From: JASHVB01 sp036489395
GTDB lineage: Bacteria; Pseudomonadota; Alphaproteobacteria; Acetobacterales; Acetobacteraceae
Length of the DNA: 64,000 nt
NCBI GenBank assembly: GCA_036489395.1
Contig: DASXFW010000168.1
Span: 1 to 64,000, forward strand
Direction: 5' to 3'
The notes under the pieces: model-generated
What the model was told of the DNA's origin: nothing
The model's input: only the letters and a program-made list of their open reading frames with translations
Database searches by the model: none
In this document: positions 7,672 to 15,410 of the stretch, piece by piece
Numbering within the stretch: position 1 is the stretch's first letter
Layout: every line of letters begins with the position of its first letter
Position numbers and translations under genes: made by a program

Positions 7672-8634
7672 ATGGACGTGATCGACGTCCAGGCCCTGCC
7701 GACCGACCGCTGGCTGCAGGTCATCGAGGCCGAGTACTTCGCCGAATACCTGCCGGCTGGCGGGGCGGCGGCGAAGTTCGTCGTGGCCGACGACGCCGGC
7801 ATCGGCCGCTTGCGGCACGAGGCGGCAGAGCATGCCCGCAAGCACGGGATGCTGGCGGTGCACGTCAGCGCCGGCGAGACACGCCTGCACATGTTGCAGG
7901 ACGTGTTCTGCGCGGTCGCTCGCGCACTGCCCTGGGACGACCTGGTCCAGCGTTTCATCGAGGGCATGTTCTTGCGCAACGGCCTCGCTTGGCCGCAGCC
8001 CGGCACCGCGCTGACCATGCCCGAGCTGGCGCAGCATTTCGGCACCGACGCCGACGCGCTGACCACCCGCCGCAACGCCTGGTTCAGCCGGGAGCTGTGG
8101 GAGGACGCGGCGCTGGCGCAGGATTTCCGCGTTGCCATGCTGCGCCTGTGCCTGGCGCGACTGGAACCGGAGACGCACGACAGCGCCGATTCGCCGGTGC
8201 TGCCGTGGCTGCGCGGCGAGAAAGTGGGGCTGGGCGACCTGCGCGCCTACGACATCGCCGCGCGCATCAACCGCAACAACGCGCGCGCCATGCTGATCTC
8301 GCTATGCCATTTCCTGCGCAAGGCGGGGTGCAAGGGGCTGCTACTGACGCTCGACCTGCGGCCTGCGCTGCGTATTCCCGAGCCGGACGCGACGGTGCTG
8401 CGCTACTCGGCCGGCGCGCTGATGGACCTGTACGAGGTCCTTCGCGAGATCATCGACGACATCGAGCACCTCCCCGGCATGTTCTTGCTCGCGCTGGCCG
8501 ACCAGGCGCTGCTGGCCGGCGAACGCCGCCGCACGCTGGACAACTACAAGGCGCTGGAGATGCGGATCTGGCCGGATGTGCGGCCCGGCGACCAGCAGGA
8601 CCCGCTGGCGCCCCTGGTGACGGTGAGCGCATGA
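7672..8634 (+). CDS. Catalytically dead BrxD-like (DUF2791-type) ATPase homologue
   Basis: 320 residues; ATG 7672 follows CAGGAG. Its order of elements parallels the next protein: a segment GAAAKFVVADDAGIGRLRH occupies the place of the P-loop but lacks G-x4-GK-S/T, and LLLTLDLRPAL (Asp228, Leu229) occupies the Walker B position with the catalytic Glu replaced. This makes it a probable pseudo-ATPase derived from the same fold, perhaps the non-hydrolysing half of a heteromeric ring. It overlaps the next gene by ATGA, ensuring coupled, near-equal translation. The relation to the BREX ATP-binding family (BrxC/BrxD, PF10923) is inferred through its partner. Confidence 0.65.
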   Translation: MDVIDVQALPTDRWLQVIEAEYFAEYLPAGGAAAKFVVADDAGIGRLRHEAAEHARKHGMLAVHVSAGETRLHMLQDVFCAVARALPWDDLVQRFIEGMFLRNGLAWPQPGTALTMPELAQHFGTDADALTTRRNAWFSRELWEDAALAQDFRVAMLRLCLARLEPETHDSADSPVLPWLRGEKVGLGDLRAYDIAARINRNNARAMLISLCHFLRKAGCKGLLLTLDLRPALRIPEPDATVLRYSAGALMDLYEVLREIIDDIEHLPGMFLLALADQALLAGERRRTLDNYKALEMRIWPDVRPGDQQDPLAPLVTVSA

Positions 8635-9857
8635 ACCTGCAAGCCCGCACCGCGATCGAAGCGCTGCGCGCCGGCGTGCCCAACGGCGCGGCGGTGCAAC
8701 TGCTGGGCGCCGGTGACACCGGCATGGAAAGCGCCTTCCGTGCGCTGCTGGATTCGGCCGGCGCGGAGCACGGCATCGGGCTGGCCGGCGGCTTCGGCAC
8801 CGGCAAGTCGCACACGCTGACCGCGCTGGGCGAGGTCGCGCGCGGACAGCGGTTCGTCGTCAGCCGCGTGGTGATCAGCAAGGAGACGCCGCTCGGCGAT
8901 GTCGGCCGCGTGTTCGAAGCAGCCATGCGGCGGGCTGCGCTGCCGGACCGCAACGACGATGCGTTGTCCGCCGTGCTGGGCGCGTTGCGCGCGGCGCCCG
9001 GCAAGCTGGAGGCGTTGCAGGAGGCTGTGGGTCAGGCGGATTCCGGCCTGGCCGGCATCTTCGCCGCGATTGTGTTCCTGTTGCGCCAGAAGTCGCTGAC
9101 ACCGGAGGTGGCACGGCGCTGCGAACGCTTCCTCGCCGGCGGGAAGATGCCAGGCAGCGTGTTCCGCAAGCCGCTGATTGCGCTGCACGCGTCGCGGAAA
9201 TTCAATTTGCGGCTGCCGTCCGCGGCGGAGCTGGCGATGCAGCGGGTGCGTTTCGTCAGCCAGTTGTTTCGCGCCGCCGGTTATGCCGGTTGGTGTCTGT
9301 TGTTCGATGAAGTGGAACTCATTGGCCGTTATGCGCCGATGCAGCGCGGGCTGGCCTATGCGTCGCTGGCCGTGTGGCTGGGGCTGGATGACGCCGCGCG
9401 GTTCTCCGGGATCGCGGTGGTTTATGCCATCACCGACGATTTCGTAACGGCGGTGATCGAGCACCGGCAGGATGAGGACAAGCTGCCGGAACGTCTGCGA
9501 TTGAAGGGCCGCGACACCGAGGCGATGCGCGCTCTGACGGCGATCCGGCATATCAAGGATACGGTGGTGGCGCATCGTTTGGCAGTGCCGGACGCCGAGG
9601 AGCTCGCACGTGATGCGCGGCGGCTGCGGGAGATCTACAGCGCCGCGTACGACTGGAACGCGCCGGAGTTGCCGGAGGTGGAACGCACGGCAACGCGCAC
9701 CATGCGGCAATACATCAAGGCGTGGATCACGCAGTGGGACATGCTGCGGGTGGTTGGGCAGGCCGTATCGGTGGTGGAGCAGCCGCTTGGCAGCAATTAC
9801 GAAGTGGACGAGGGGCTGGGGGTGACGGAACCGGAGGCGGAAGATCCGTCGCGCTGA
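8631..9857 (+). CDS. BrxD-like (DUF2791) P-loop ATPase
   Basis: 408 residues from ATG 8631. Opens with ARTAIEALRAGVPNGAAVQLLG, the usual start of BREX ATP-binding domain proteins, then Walker A GGFGTGKS (residues 53-60), VVSRVVISKETPLGDVG, and Walker B CLLFDE (222-227) followed by VELIGRY. BrxD and BrxC are AAA-type ATPases of BREX anti-phage systems. No methyltransferase (PglX), phosphatase (PglZ), helicase or BrxL is present here, so this is not a standard BREX locus. It probably hydrolyses ATP as part of a complex with the two upstream proteins. A DNA-associated defence or repair role is a guess. Confidence 0.8.
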   Translation: MNLQARTAIEALRAGVPNGAAVQLLGAGDTGMESAFRALLDSAGAEHGIGLAGGFGTGKSHTLTALGEVARGQRFVVSRVVISKETPLGDVGRVFEAAMRRAALPDRNDDALSAVLGALRAAPGKLEALQEAVGQADSGLAGIFAAIVFLLRQKSLTPEVARRCERFLAGGKMPGSVFRKPLIALHASRKFNLRLPSAAELAMQRVRFVSQLFRAAGYAGWCLLFDEVELIGRYAPMQRGLAYASLAVWLGLDDAARFSGIAVVYAITDDFVTAVIEHRQDEDKLPERLRLKGRDTEAMRALTAIRHIKDTVVAHRLAVPDAEELARDARRLREIYSAAYDWNAPELPEVERTATRTMRQYIKAWITQWDMLRVVGQAVSVVEQPLGSNYEVDEGLGVTEPEAEDPSR

Positions 9858-10265
9858 GGCGTTCAGGGCCATCGCGTTTGCCGCCGACTGCCGTTGGCAA
9901 CTGGCGCAGGGCGGGGGCGGATCATTGCCTCGTTTGATTCGCACGGAGGACGAGCGGAGGGCCACGGGGATCACGGAGGTACGGTGCCCGTCACCCCGCC
10001 GCGTGCATCGGCACGGCAGACATTTGATTGCTGGTGTCGGGGCGTTCGTTGCAGCGTCGCACACCGGGAAAGTGCCTCCGTGTTCCCCGTGGCCCTCCGC
10101 GCGTCCTCCGTGCGAATCAAACAGCAGAAGGGACGGCATCGGCTTCGGTCCATAGGCATCGACCCACCCTCAAGCCAAATGCGATCACCCCGCTGAGGCT
10201 TTCCGTTTCAGTGGACAATACCACGTGCCGGCGCTACCTATCGAGTGGACCTACGGCGAGTGTCG
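9858..10265. other. Intergenic region holding a long inverted repeat
   Basis: About 400 bases between the ATPase gene and the toxin-antitoxin remains. Apart from the 48-bp inverted repeat listed separately I see no gene. The bases just after the ATPase stop are not an obvious terminator. Confidence 0.4.
9932..10122. repeat. Inverted repeat, 48-bp arms, 95-bp loop
   Basis: Left arm 9932-9979 (GTTTGATTCGCACGGAGGAC...) and right arm 10075-10122 are reverse complements at 46 of 48 positions. The 95-bp interior has no open frame of note. The arms read like the dispersed CACGGAGGACGNGCGGAGG repeats common between genes in this bacterial group. It could be a miniature mobile element or a strong hairpin ending the ATPase operon. 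Confidence 0.75.
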
Positions 10266-10277
10266 ATGACTCCTCTC

Positions 10278-10445
10278 ATGGCAGCTTCGGTCAAGATCGA
10301 TGATGCTTTGAAGACCCGCATGCAGGACCTCGCGAATCGTCGTCAGCGCTCGCCGCAGGCGAGCGTGCATGAAGCCATCGCCCAATACGTTGAGTGCGCA
10401 GAAGCTCGCGAAACATTCAAACAGAAGGCCCGGCCCAGCGCTTGA
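10278..10445 (+). pseudogene. C-terminally truncated ribbon-helix-helix antitoxin
   Basis: 55 residues from ATG 10278 (or 10266): AASVKIDDALKTRMQDLANR begins a CopG/ParD-type RHH protein, and EAIAQYVECAEARETFKQKA follows as in full-length antitoxins. Normal members run on for another 25-35 residues that contact the toxin; here the frame ends at KARPSA, exactly where a minus-strand antitoxin remnant ends. No toxin gene follows. Degraded type II antitoxin. Confidence 0.6.
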
Positions 10446-10595
10446 TGAAATCAGCCGCCGTCTCCACCGCGCGACCTTCTGAGCAACCGCGGTCGCGATC
10501 CATTGGTTGAGCGAGACGCCGTCTTCTTTTGCCAACCGCGCCACGGCAGCCTTGATCGATGCCGGCAATTTCAACGGGTACGTCGCCTTGCTCAT
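10417..10595 (-). pseudogene. Frameshifted HicB/RHH-type antitoxin remnant
   Basis: From ATG 10595 with GGAGGAGAG upstream, the frame reads MSKATYPLKLPASIKAAVAR, then EDGVSLNQWIATAVAQKV, a standard HicB-like/RHH antitoxin start. After QKV the expected continuation GAVETAADF appears one frame over as RAVETAADFIKRWAG. A single lost G near 10472-10474 explains it. The protein then stops at GPSV, short of the usual C-terminus. The start codon overlaps the stop of the PIN fragment (ATGA), as in an original toxin-antitoxin operon. Confidence 0.65.
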
Positions 10596-10711
10596 CGTAT
10601 TCTCTCCTCCAGCACGTCGATCGGTCGGGCAATCCGCAGCCCGAACCGAACCGCCGCTTCGGCGAAGTGCCGCACGTTGTATGTCATCAGCACCTCCACC
10701 CGACCAGAGCG
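10592..10711 (-). pseudogene. C-terminal fragment of a PIN-domain (VapC-like) toxin
   Basis: Reads VEVLMTYNVRHFAEAAVRFG then LRIARPIDVLEERIR and stops in the ATGA overlap with the antitoxin remnant. LxTYNxRHFxxAxxxFGxRxxxPxxFL is the typical last strand and helix of PIN RNases. The acidic catalytic residues of the N-terminal two thirds are missing: the frame is closed by a TGA just upstream, and the SDR gene begins 70 bases away in the other direction. Confidence 0.6.
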
Positions 10712-10784
10712 TCACCACCGCCCACCCTTGCCCCCGCCGCCACACCCCCCGACACTGCCGCCCCAACAGGACAGGGAACGCACC

Positions 10785-11570
10785 ATGGTGAACGGCGCCC
10801 GCACTCCCCTCACCGTCGATCTCAGCGGCCTGCGCGTCGCGATCACCGGCGCCGGCAACGGCATCGGCCGCGTCATGGCCGACAGCTTCGTCGATTGCGG
10901 CGCCCGCGTCTTCATTTCGGATGTGGATGAAGATGCCGTGACCGCCAGCGGCCACCCCGGCATGCGCGCCGACGCCGGCATGCCCGCCGAGTGCGAGGCC
11001 TTCGTCGATGCCGCCGTCACGCATCTGAGCGGCCTCGACGTGCTGGTGAACAACGCCGGCATCGCCGGACCGACCGCGCTGGTGGAGCACGTGACGCCGG
11101 AGGCGCTGGACGCGACGTTGCGCATCGATCTCGCGTCGATGTTCCATTGTGCGCGACGGGCCATTCCGGCGCTGCGGGCATCGGGCGGCGGCTCGATCGT
11201 CAATCTCAGCTCGGCGGCGGGACGGTTCGGCTTCCCATTGCGCGCACCGTACTCCGCGGCGAAATGGGGCGTCATCGGCTTTACCAAATCGCTGTCGATC
11301 GAACTCGGCCCCGATGGCATCCGCGTCAACGCCATTCTGCCCGGCCCGGTCGATGGGCCGCGCATCCGCGCGGTGATCAAGGCGAAGGCCGCCGCCGCCG
11401 GCATTTCGGAAAACGAGATGACCGACCGCACCGTCGCCACCACCAGCCTGCGCTGCTTCGTGACGCAGCAGGACATCGCCAACATGGCGCTGTATCTGGT
11501 CAGTCCGTTCGGCGCCACGGTCAGCGGCCAGGCGATGTGCGTCGATGGCGACATGCAGACGACGATGTAA
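10785..11570 (+). CDS. Short-chain dehydrogenase/reductase
   Basis: 261 residues; ATG 10785 with AGGGAA upstream. Rossmann loop TGAGNGIGR, NNAGIAG, and catalytic Tyr156/Lys160 in APYSAAKWG mark a classical NAD(P)-dependent SDR, ending in SGQAMCVDGDMQT. The substrate cannot be read from the sequence. It is followed within 20 bases by a DUF1330-like gene and then a zinc alcohol dehydrogenase, probably one catabolic transcript. The coding start lies next to a PIN remnant, so its promoter region has been rearranged in the past. Confidence 0.85.
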   Translation: MVNGARTPLTVDLSGLRVAITGAGNGIGRVMADSFVDCGARVFISDVDEDAVTASGHPGMRADAGMPAECEAFVDAAVTHLSGLDVLVNNAGIAGPTALVEHVTPEALDATLRIDLASMFHCARRAIPALRASGGGSIVNLSSAAGRFGFPLRAPYSAAKWGVIGFTKSLSIELGPDGIRVNAILPGPVDGPRIRAVIKAKAAAAGISENEMTDRTVATTSLRCFVTQQDIANMALYLVSPFGATVSGQAMCVDGDMQTTM

Positions 11571-11586
11571 TGCAGGATGCCGGGTG

Positions 11587-11880
11587 ATGCAGGATGCCGG
11601 CCTGACACTGCTGCTGATCGCGCGCATACCACCGAACGGCGTCGCGGCATTTCAGGAATACGAAGCGCGCGTTCTGCCGATCCTTGCGGCGCATGGCGGC
11701 GTGCTGCAACGGCGGCTGCGCAGTGCGGACCAGCAGATCGAGGTGCATGTCGTGTGGTTCCCCTCCGCCGCGCAGTTCGATGCTTACCGCAACGATCCGC
11801 GCCGCACAGAACATGCGGCATTGCTCGAGCGATCGGGAGCGAGCAGCGAATTGTTGCGCCTCGACGACGTGACTGACTGA
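11587..11880 (+). CDS. DUF1330/ABM-like small protein
   Basis: 97 residues from ATG 11587 (17 nt after the SDR stop). The pattern LLLIARIPPNGVAAFQEYEA, then LPILAAHGGVLQRRLRS and HVVWFPSAAQFDAYRNDP matches the dimeric ferredoxin-like barrel of DUF1330 and antibiotic-biosynthesis-monooxygenase-like proteins. Function unknown; members are often found with dehydrogenases. An imperfect direct repeat (TGCAGGATGCCGG twice) surrounds the start, so the exact start codon is uncertain. Confidence 0.6.
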   Translation: MQDAGLTLLLIARIPPNGVAAFQEYEARVLPILAAHGGVLQRRLRSADQQIEVHVVWFPSAAQFDAYRNDPRRTEHAALLERSGASSELLRLDDVTD

Positions 11881-11909
11881 TCCCACAACGCCAGGCAGCG
11901 AGGTCCCAC

Positions 11910-12941
11910 ATGCGCGCGGCCGTATTCCATCGTGAAGGCACACCGCTGGCGGTCGAGGATCGCCAGACGCCGACGGCACGCCCAGGCGAGCTGGTCCTGA
12001 AGGTCGCGTATTGCGGCATCTGCGGCACCGATCTGCACGCAACGGAGAAAAGCGCCATTCCGTTGGAGCCCGGCACGGTGCTGGGCCACGAGTTTTCCGG
12101 CGTTGTCGCCGAATCCGCCGCGCCAGGCTGGCAACGCGGCGATCGCATCATCGGCCTGCCGCTTTATGAATGCGACGAATGCCGGCCGCTCGGCGGCTGC
12201 CGCGATCGGCTCGGCATTCTGTGCGGGCGCACGAAGGTCATCGGCTTGGCGGCCGGCGTGCCGGGCGGATACGGCGAGTACCTGACGCTGCCGGCGCATA
12301 ATGCGCTGCGCGTGCCGGATGCATTGGATCTGCGCGATGCGGTGCTGACCGAGCCGCTGTCGGTCGGCGCACATGCCGTGCGGCTTGCCGGTGCCCTGCT
12401 CGGCGCGCGCGTGCTGGTGATCGGTGCCGGACCGATCGGGCTGGCGGTAACCGTATTCGCACGTCTGGCCGGTGCGCGGCACCTGGTGGTGAGCGAACTC
12501 GATCCGACGCGGCGCGAGCGGGCGGTAACGCTGGGTGCGAGCGCGGTGCTCGACCCCGGCGCGGAACCGGTCGGCACGGCGTTCACGCGCAGCGCCGGCG
12601 CCGCGCCTGACGTGATCTTCGAATGCGTCGGCGCGCCTGGCCTGCTGCGCCAGTGTATCGATATCGCGCCGGTGCACGGCCGCATCGTCGTGGTCGGCGT
12701 GTGCCGGCACGAGGACGCGATCCTGCCGCGCATCGCAATCCGCAAGGAACTGACGGTGCAGTTCGCGCTCGGCTACACACGCGAGGAATTCGCGCTGGTG
12801 CTGGACATGCTGGCAGCCGGGCGCATCGATGCGGCGGCGCTGGTGTCCGATGTGATCGGGCTGGATGCACTGCCGGAAATGTTCGAAAGCCTGCGCCGGC
12901 CGAACCCGCGCGCGAAGGTGCTGATCGATCCGTCGCTGTGA
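11910..12941 (+). CDS. Zinc-dependent medium-chain alcohol dehydrogenase
   Basis: 343 residues. Catalytic zinc ligands are seen in YCGICGTDLH (Cys, with His) and GHEFSG; a structural-zinc-type Cys cluster lies in YECDECRPLGGCRDRLGILC. The NAD(P) site is VLVIGAGPIGLAV. It resembles the threonine/2,3-butanediol/sorbitol dehydrogenase group of MDR enzymes, so a secondary alcohol or polyol is the likely substrate. Its stop codon is the first triplet of a 102-bp palindrome that probably terminates the SDR-DUF1330-ADH transcript. Confidence 0.85.
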   Translation: MRAAVFHREGTPLAVEDRQTPTARPGELVLKVAYCGICGTDLHATEKSAIPLEPGTVLGHEFSGVVAESAAPGWQRGDRIIGLPLYECDECRPLGGCRDRLGILCGRTKVIGLAAGVPGGYGEYLTLPAHNALRVPDALDLRDAVLTEPLSVGAHAVRLAGALLGARVLVIGAGPIGLAVTVFARLAGARHLVVSELDPTRRERAVTLGASAVLDPGAEPVGTAFTRSAGAAPDVIFECVGAPGLLRQCIDIAPVHGRIVVVGVCRHEDAILPRIAIRKELTVQFALGYTREEFALVLDMLAAGRIDAAALVSDVIGLDALPEMFESLRRPNPRAKVLIDPSL

Positions 12942-13040
12942 CAACCACGCCATGTCATTGCGAGGCCACTTGGCCGAAGCAAGCTCCCGCGGGAGATTGC
13001 TTCGGCCAAGCGGCCTCGCAATGACATGGCGTGGTTGTCA
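12939..13040. repeat. Near-perfect 102-bp palindrome (dispersed repeat, copy 1)
   Basis: Arms 12939-12982 and 12997-13040 are 44 nt each with one mismatch, and the 14-nt centre contains the palindrome CTCCCGCGGGAG. The left arm includes the ADH stop codon. The inner 30 bases of each arm (TGTCATTGCGAGGCC...) recur at 28514-28617. It can form a very strong hairpin and probably serves as a terminator, but its repetition suggests an element that spreads. Confidence 0.85.
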
Positions 13041-13123
13041 CCGCCCCTCCTCGCCGGCCAGGGCTGGTCCCCGACGCCCGACCCGCCTACCTTCCCCTCC
13101 GACCAGCCGGAGGAAACCAATCC

Positions 13124-14356
13124 ATGAGTGCCGCACTCGATTACAGCAAGCTCTACAGCGCCGACGCACTGCCGCCCGCACCGCGCTGGGCACCATTTCC
13201 GAAATACTATTTCGTCGGCGGCAACAACGACCCGGAGCAAATTCCCATTGAAGGCCTGGTGGAAGCCGCGGCCTCGGTGCTGCGCCGCGAAGGTTCCAAA
13301 CTGGCGATCTACAATCTGGGCCTCGGCCCGCAAGGCTATCCCGGCCTCCGCCAGTTCGTCGCCGACAAATCAAAACGGCATCGCGGCATCGACGCGCCGA
13401 TCGACGACATCGCCATCCTGACCGGCTCGGGCCAGGGCATCGATATGATCAGCAAGCTGCTGCTCAATCCCGGCGACATCGTGCTGGCCGAAGAGTTTTG
13501 CTACCAGGGCGCGCTGAACCGCTTCCGCAAGCTCGGCGCGAAGATCGAGGCGATGAAGCTGGATGCGGACGGCATCGTCATCGAAGCGCTGGCATCGCAG
13601 CTTGCCGCGTTGAAAGCCAAGGGCATCACGCCGAAGTTCATCTACACTATTCCCACCATTCAGAACCCAACAGCGAGCATCCTGCCGCTCGACCGCCGCC
13701 ACGCGCTGCTGAAACTGGCGCACGAATACAACGTCGCGATCTTTGAGGACGAATGCTACGCGGACCTGCTGTGGCAGGGTGTGGAAGCACCACCGGCGCT
13801 GTATGCGCTGGACCCCGGCGCGGTGATCCATCTCGGCTCGTTCTCCAAGTCGCTCGCGCCGGCGCTGCGGCTTGGCTACCTCATCGCGCCGTGGGAAATC
13901 CTCAGCCGGCTGCTGCCACTGAAGGGCGACAGCGGCACCGGCGCGCTGGATCAGATGATTGTTGCCGAGTATTTCTCGAAGAACTTCGACAAGCACCTGC
14001 CGCATCTGAACGGCATCCTGAAGGACAAGCTGGACACGATGGTGGAGGCGGTGGAGCGCGAGTTCGGCAGCGCCGCCGAGTGCTGGATTCCGAAAGGCGG
14101 CATCTTCCTGTGGATCAAGCTGCCGGACGCGGTGGACGTGCGCACATTGCTGAAGCCGGCGGCCGACGCGGGCATCATCTTCAACGAAGGTCCCGCGTGG
14201 GCGGTCAGTGCCGATAACTCGAAATCGCACCTGCGGCTGTGCTTCGCCATGCCGAGCAAGCAGACCATCCGCGAGGGCGTCGCGGCACTGGCCAAGGTGT
14301 GTTATGAGCAGACGGGAATTCCGCAGCAGAGCGGGAATATCAGGCGGGTGGGATAA
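13124..14356 (+). CDS. PLP-dependent aminotransferase, class I/II
   Basis: 410 residues; ATG 13124 follows GGAGG with a 10-nt gap. Fold-type I: LTGSGQGIDMISKLLLNPGD (substrate/cofactor loop), IPTIQNPTASILPLDRR, and the Schiff-base Lys242 in SFSKSLAPALRLG. It resembles 2-aminoadipate/LysN-type and MocR-type aminotransferases without the DNA-binding domain. A C-terminal RLCFAMPSKQTIREGV holds the substrate-carboxylate Arg. A TauD-type dioxygenase gene follows after 36 nt, so the two may be co-expressed. Amino donor unknown. Confidence 0.85.
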   Translation: MSAALDYSKLYSADALPPAPRWAPFPKYYFVGGNNDPEQIPIEGLVEAAASVLRREGSKLAIYNLGLGPQGYPGLRQFVADKSKRHRGIDAPIDDIAILTGSGQGIDMISKLLLNPGDIVLAEEFCYQGALNRFRKLGAKIEAMKLDADGIVIEALASQLAALKAKGITPKFIYTIPTIQNPTASILPLDRRHALLKLAHEYNVAIFEDECYADLLWQGVEAPPALYALDPGAVIHLGSFSKSLAPALRLGYLIAPWEILSRLLPLKGDSGTGALDQMIVAEYFSKNFDKHLPHLNGILKDKLDTMVEAVEREFGSAAECWIPKGGIFLWIKLPDAVDVRTLLKPAADAGIIFNEGPAWAVSADNSKSHLRLCFAMPSKQTIREGVAALAKVCYEQTGIPQQSGNIRRVG

Positions 14357-14392
14357 GACGCCCGCCACGATGTCAGACGGAGGAACCAGGAC

Positions 14393-15277
14393 ATGATGGA
14401 TCCGATGCGCGGCAACAACGGGCCCCGCTACAAGCACAAGCCGGGCAATGCGGCGCCGTACGATACGATCCAGGTGGACAAGCTGACGCCGATCATCGGC
14501 GCGGAGATTGCCGGCGTCGATCTGGCCAGGCCGCTGAGCAACCACCAGATGGAGGAAGTGCATCGCGCGCTGGCGGAGAACAGCGTGATCTTCTTCCGCG
14601 ACCAGCATATGTCGCCGGACCAGCATTTGGCGTTCGGCCGCAACTTCGGCGAGCTGCACATCCATCCCGCCGCGCCGTCGCATCCCGATCATCCGGAGCT
14701 AATGGTCATCCACGCCGACGAGAACTCGCCCCGCGCCAACGGCGAAGGCTGGCACAGCGACGTTTCGTGCGATCCGACGCCGCCGATGGGCAGCATCCTG
14801 TACAACACGGTCTGCCCGCCGCACGGCGGCGACACGTTGTTCGCGTCGATGTACGCGGCGTATGAGGCGCTGTCCGATCGCATGAAGACCTATCTCGACG
14901 GCATGATGGCGCTGCACGACGGCGAGGAAAACTATCGCGGCACCTACAAATATGCCGGCATGGGCGACAAGGTCGTCTATCCGCGCGCCGAGCACCCGGT
15001 GGTGCGCACGCATCCGGTGACCGGCCAGAAGGCGCTGTATGTGAACCGCGGGTTCACGCGAAGCCTGGTCGGCGTGCCGCGCGACGAGAGCTACGCCATT
15101 CTCAGCTACCTCTACACCCACGCCGAGAACCCGCTGTTCCAGTGCCGTTTCCGCTGGCAGCCGAACTCGGTGGCATTCTGGGACAATCGCTGCGTGCAGC
15201 ACCGCGCGATGTGGGACTACTGGCCGCACACGCGGTCGGGGTTCCGCGTCACGGTCGCCGGCGACCGGCCGGTGTAA
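14393..15277 (+). CDS. TauD/TfdA-type Fe(II)/2-oxoglutarate dioxygenase
   Basis: 294 residues; GGAGG lies 9 nt before ATG 14393 (ATG 14396 is an alternative). The 2-His-1-carboxylate iron site is visible as WHSDVS and CVQHRAMWDYWP, followed by the 2-oxoglutarate Arg in TRSGFRVTVAG. N-terminal GAEIAGVDLARPLS is typical of taurine/2,4-D dioxygenases. It hydroxylates an unknown small molecule, possibly generating the substrate for a neighbouring enzyme. Ends 19 nt before a palindromic repeat that separates it from a convergent gene. Confidence 0.85.
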   Translation: MMDPMRGNNGPRYKHKPGNAAPYDTIQVDKLTPIIGAEIAGVDLARPLSNHQMEEVHRALAENSVIFFRDQHMSPDQHLAFGRNFGELHIHPAAPSHPDHPELMVIHADENSPRANGEGWHSDVSCDPTPPMGSILYNTVCPPHGGDTLFASMYAAYEALSDRMKTYLDGMMALHDGEENYRGTYKYAGMGDKVVYPRAEHPVVRTHPVTGQKALYVNRGFTRSLVGVPRDESYAILSYLYTHAENPLFQCRFRWQPNSVAFWDNRCVQHRAMWDYWPHTRSGFRVTVAGDRPV

Positions 15278-15295
15278 TTGAAGGGCCGCCAAGAT

Positions 15296-15401
15296 TTCCC
15301 CCTCCCCTTGAGGGAGGGGTTAGGGGAGGGGTGGGGTACTTCCGCGGACCGTGGCTGTACCCCACCCCTCCCCCTACCCCCTCCCTCAAGGGGAGGGGGA
15401 A
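15296..15401. repeat. CCCCTCCC palindromic repeat, copy A
   Basis: About 106 bp, arms starting TTCCCCCTCCCCTTGAGGGA and its complement, inner stem GTGGGGTAC/GTACCCCAC. It lies between convergent genes (dioxygenase and DUF2336), where it would work as a two-way terminator. Same family as 19431, 22499 and 24900. Confidence 0.8.
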
Positions 15402-15410
15402 GCAATATAA

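Noticed and set aside
6847..9857. A complete BREX system
   Set aside because: No PglX methyltransferase, PglZ, BrxA/B, BrxL or helicase is present within the flanking sequence; only the ATPase family is shared.
10251..11627. A long minus-strand frame that contains the MSKATYPLKL antitoxin start
   Set aside because: Only the part from 10595 leftward is antitoxin-like; the rest is antisense to the SDR gene. I kept just the antitoxin and PIN remnants.
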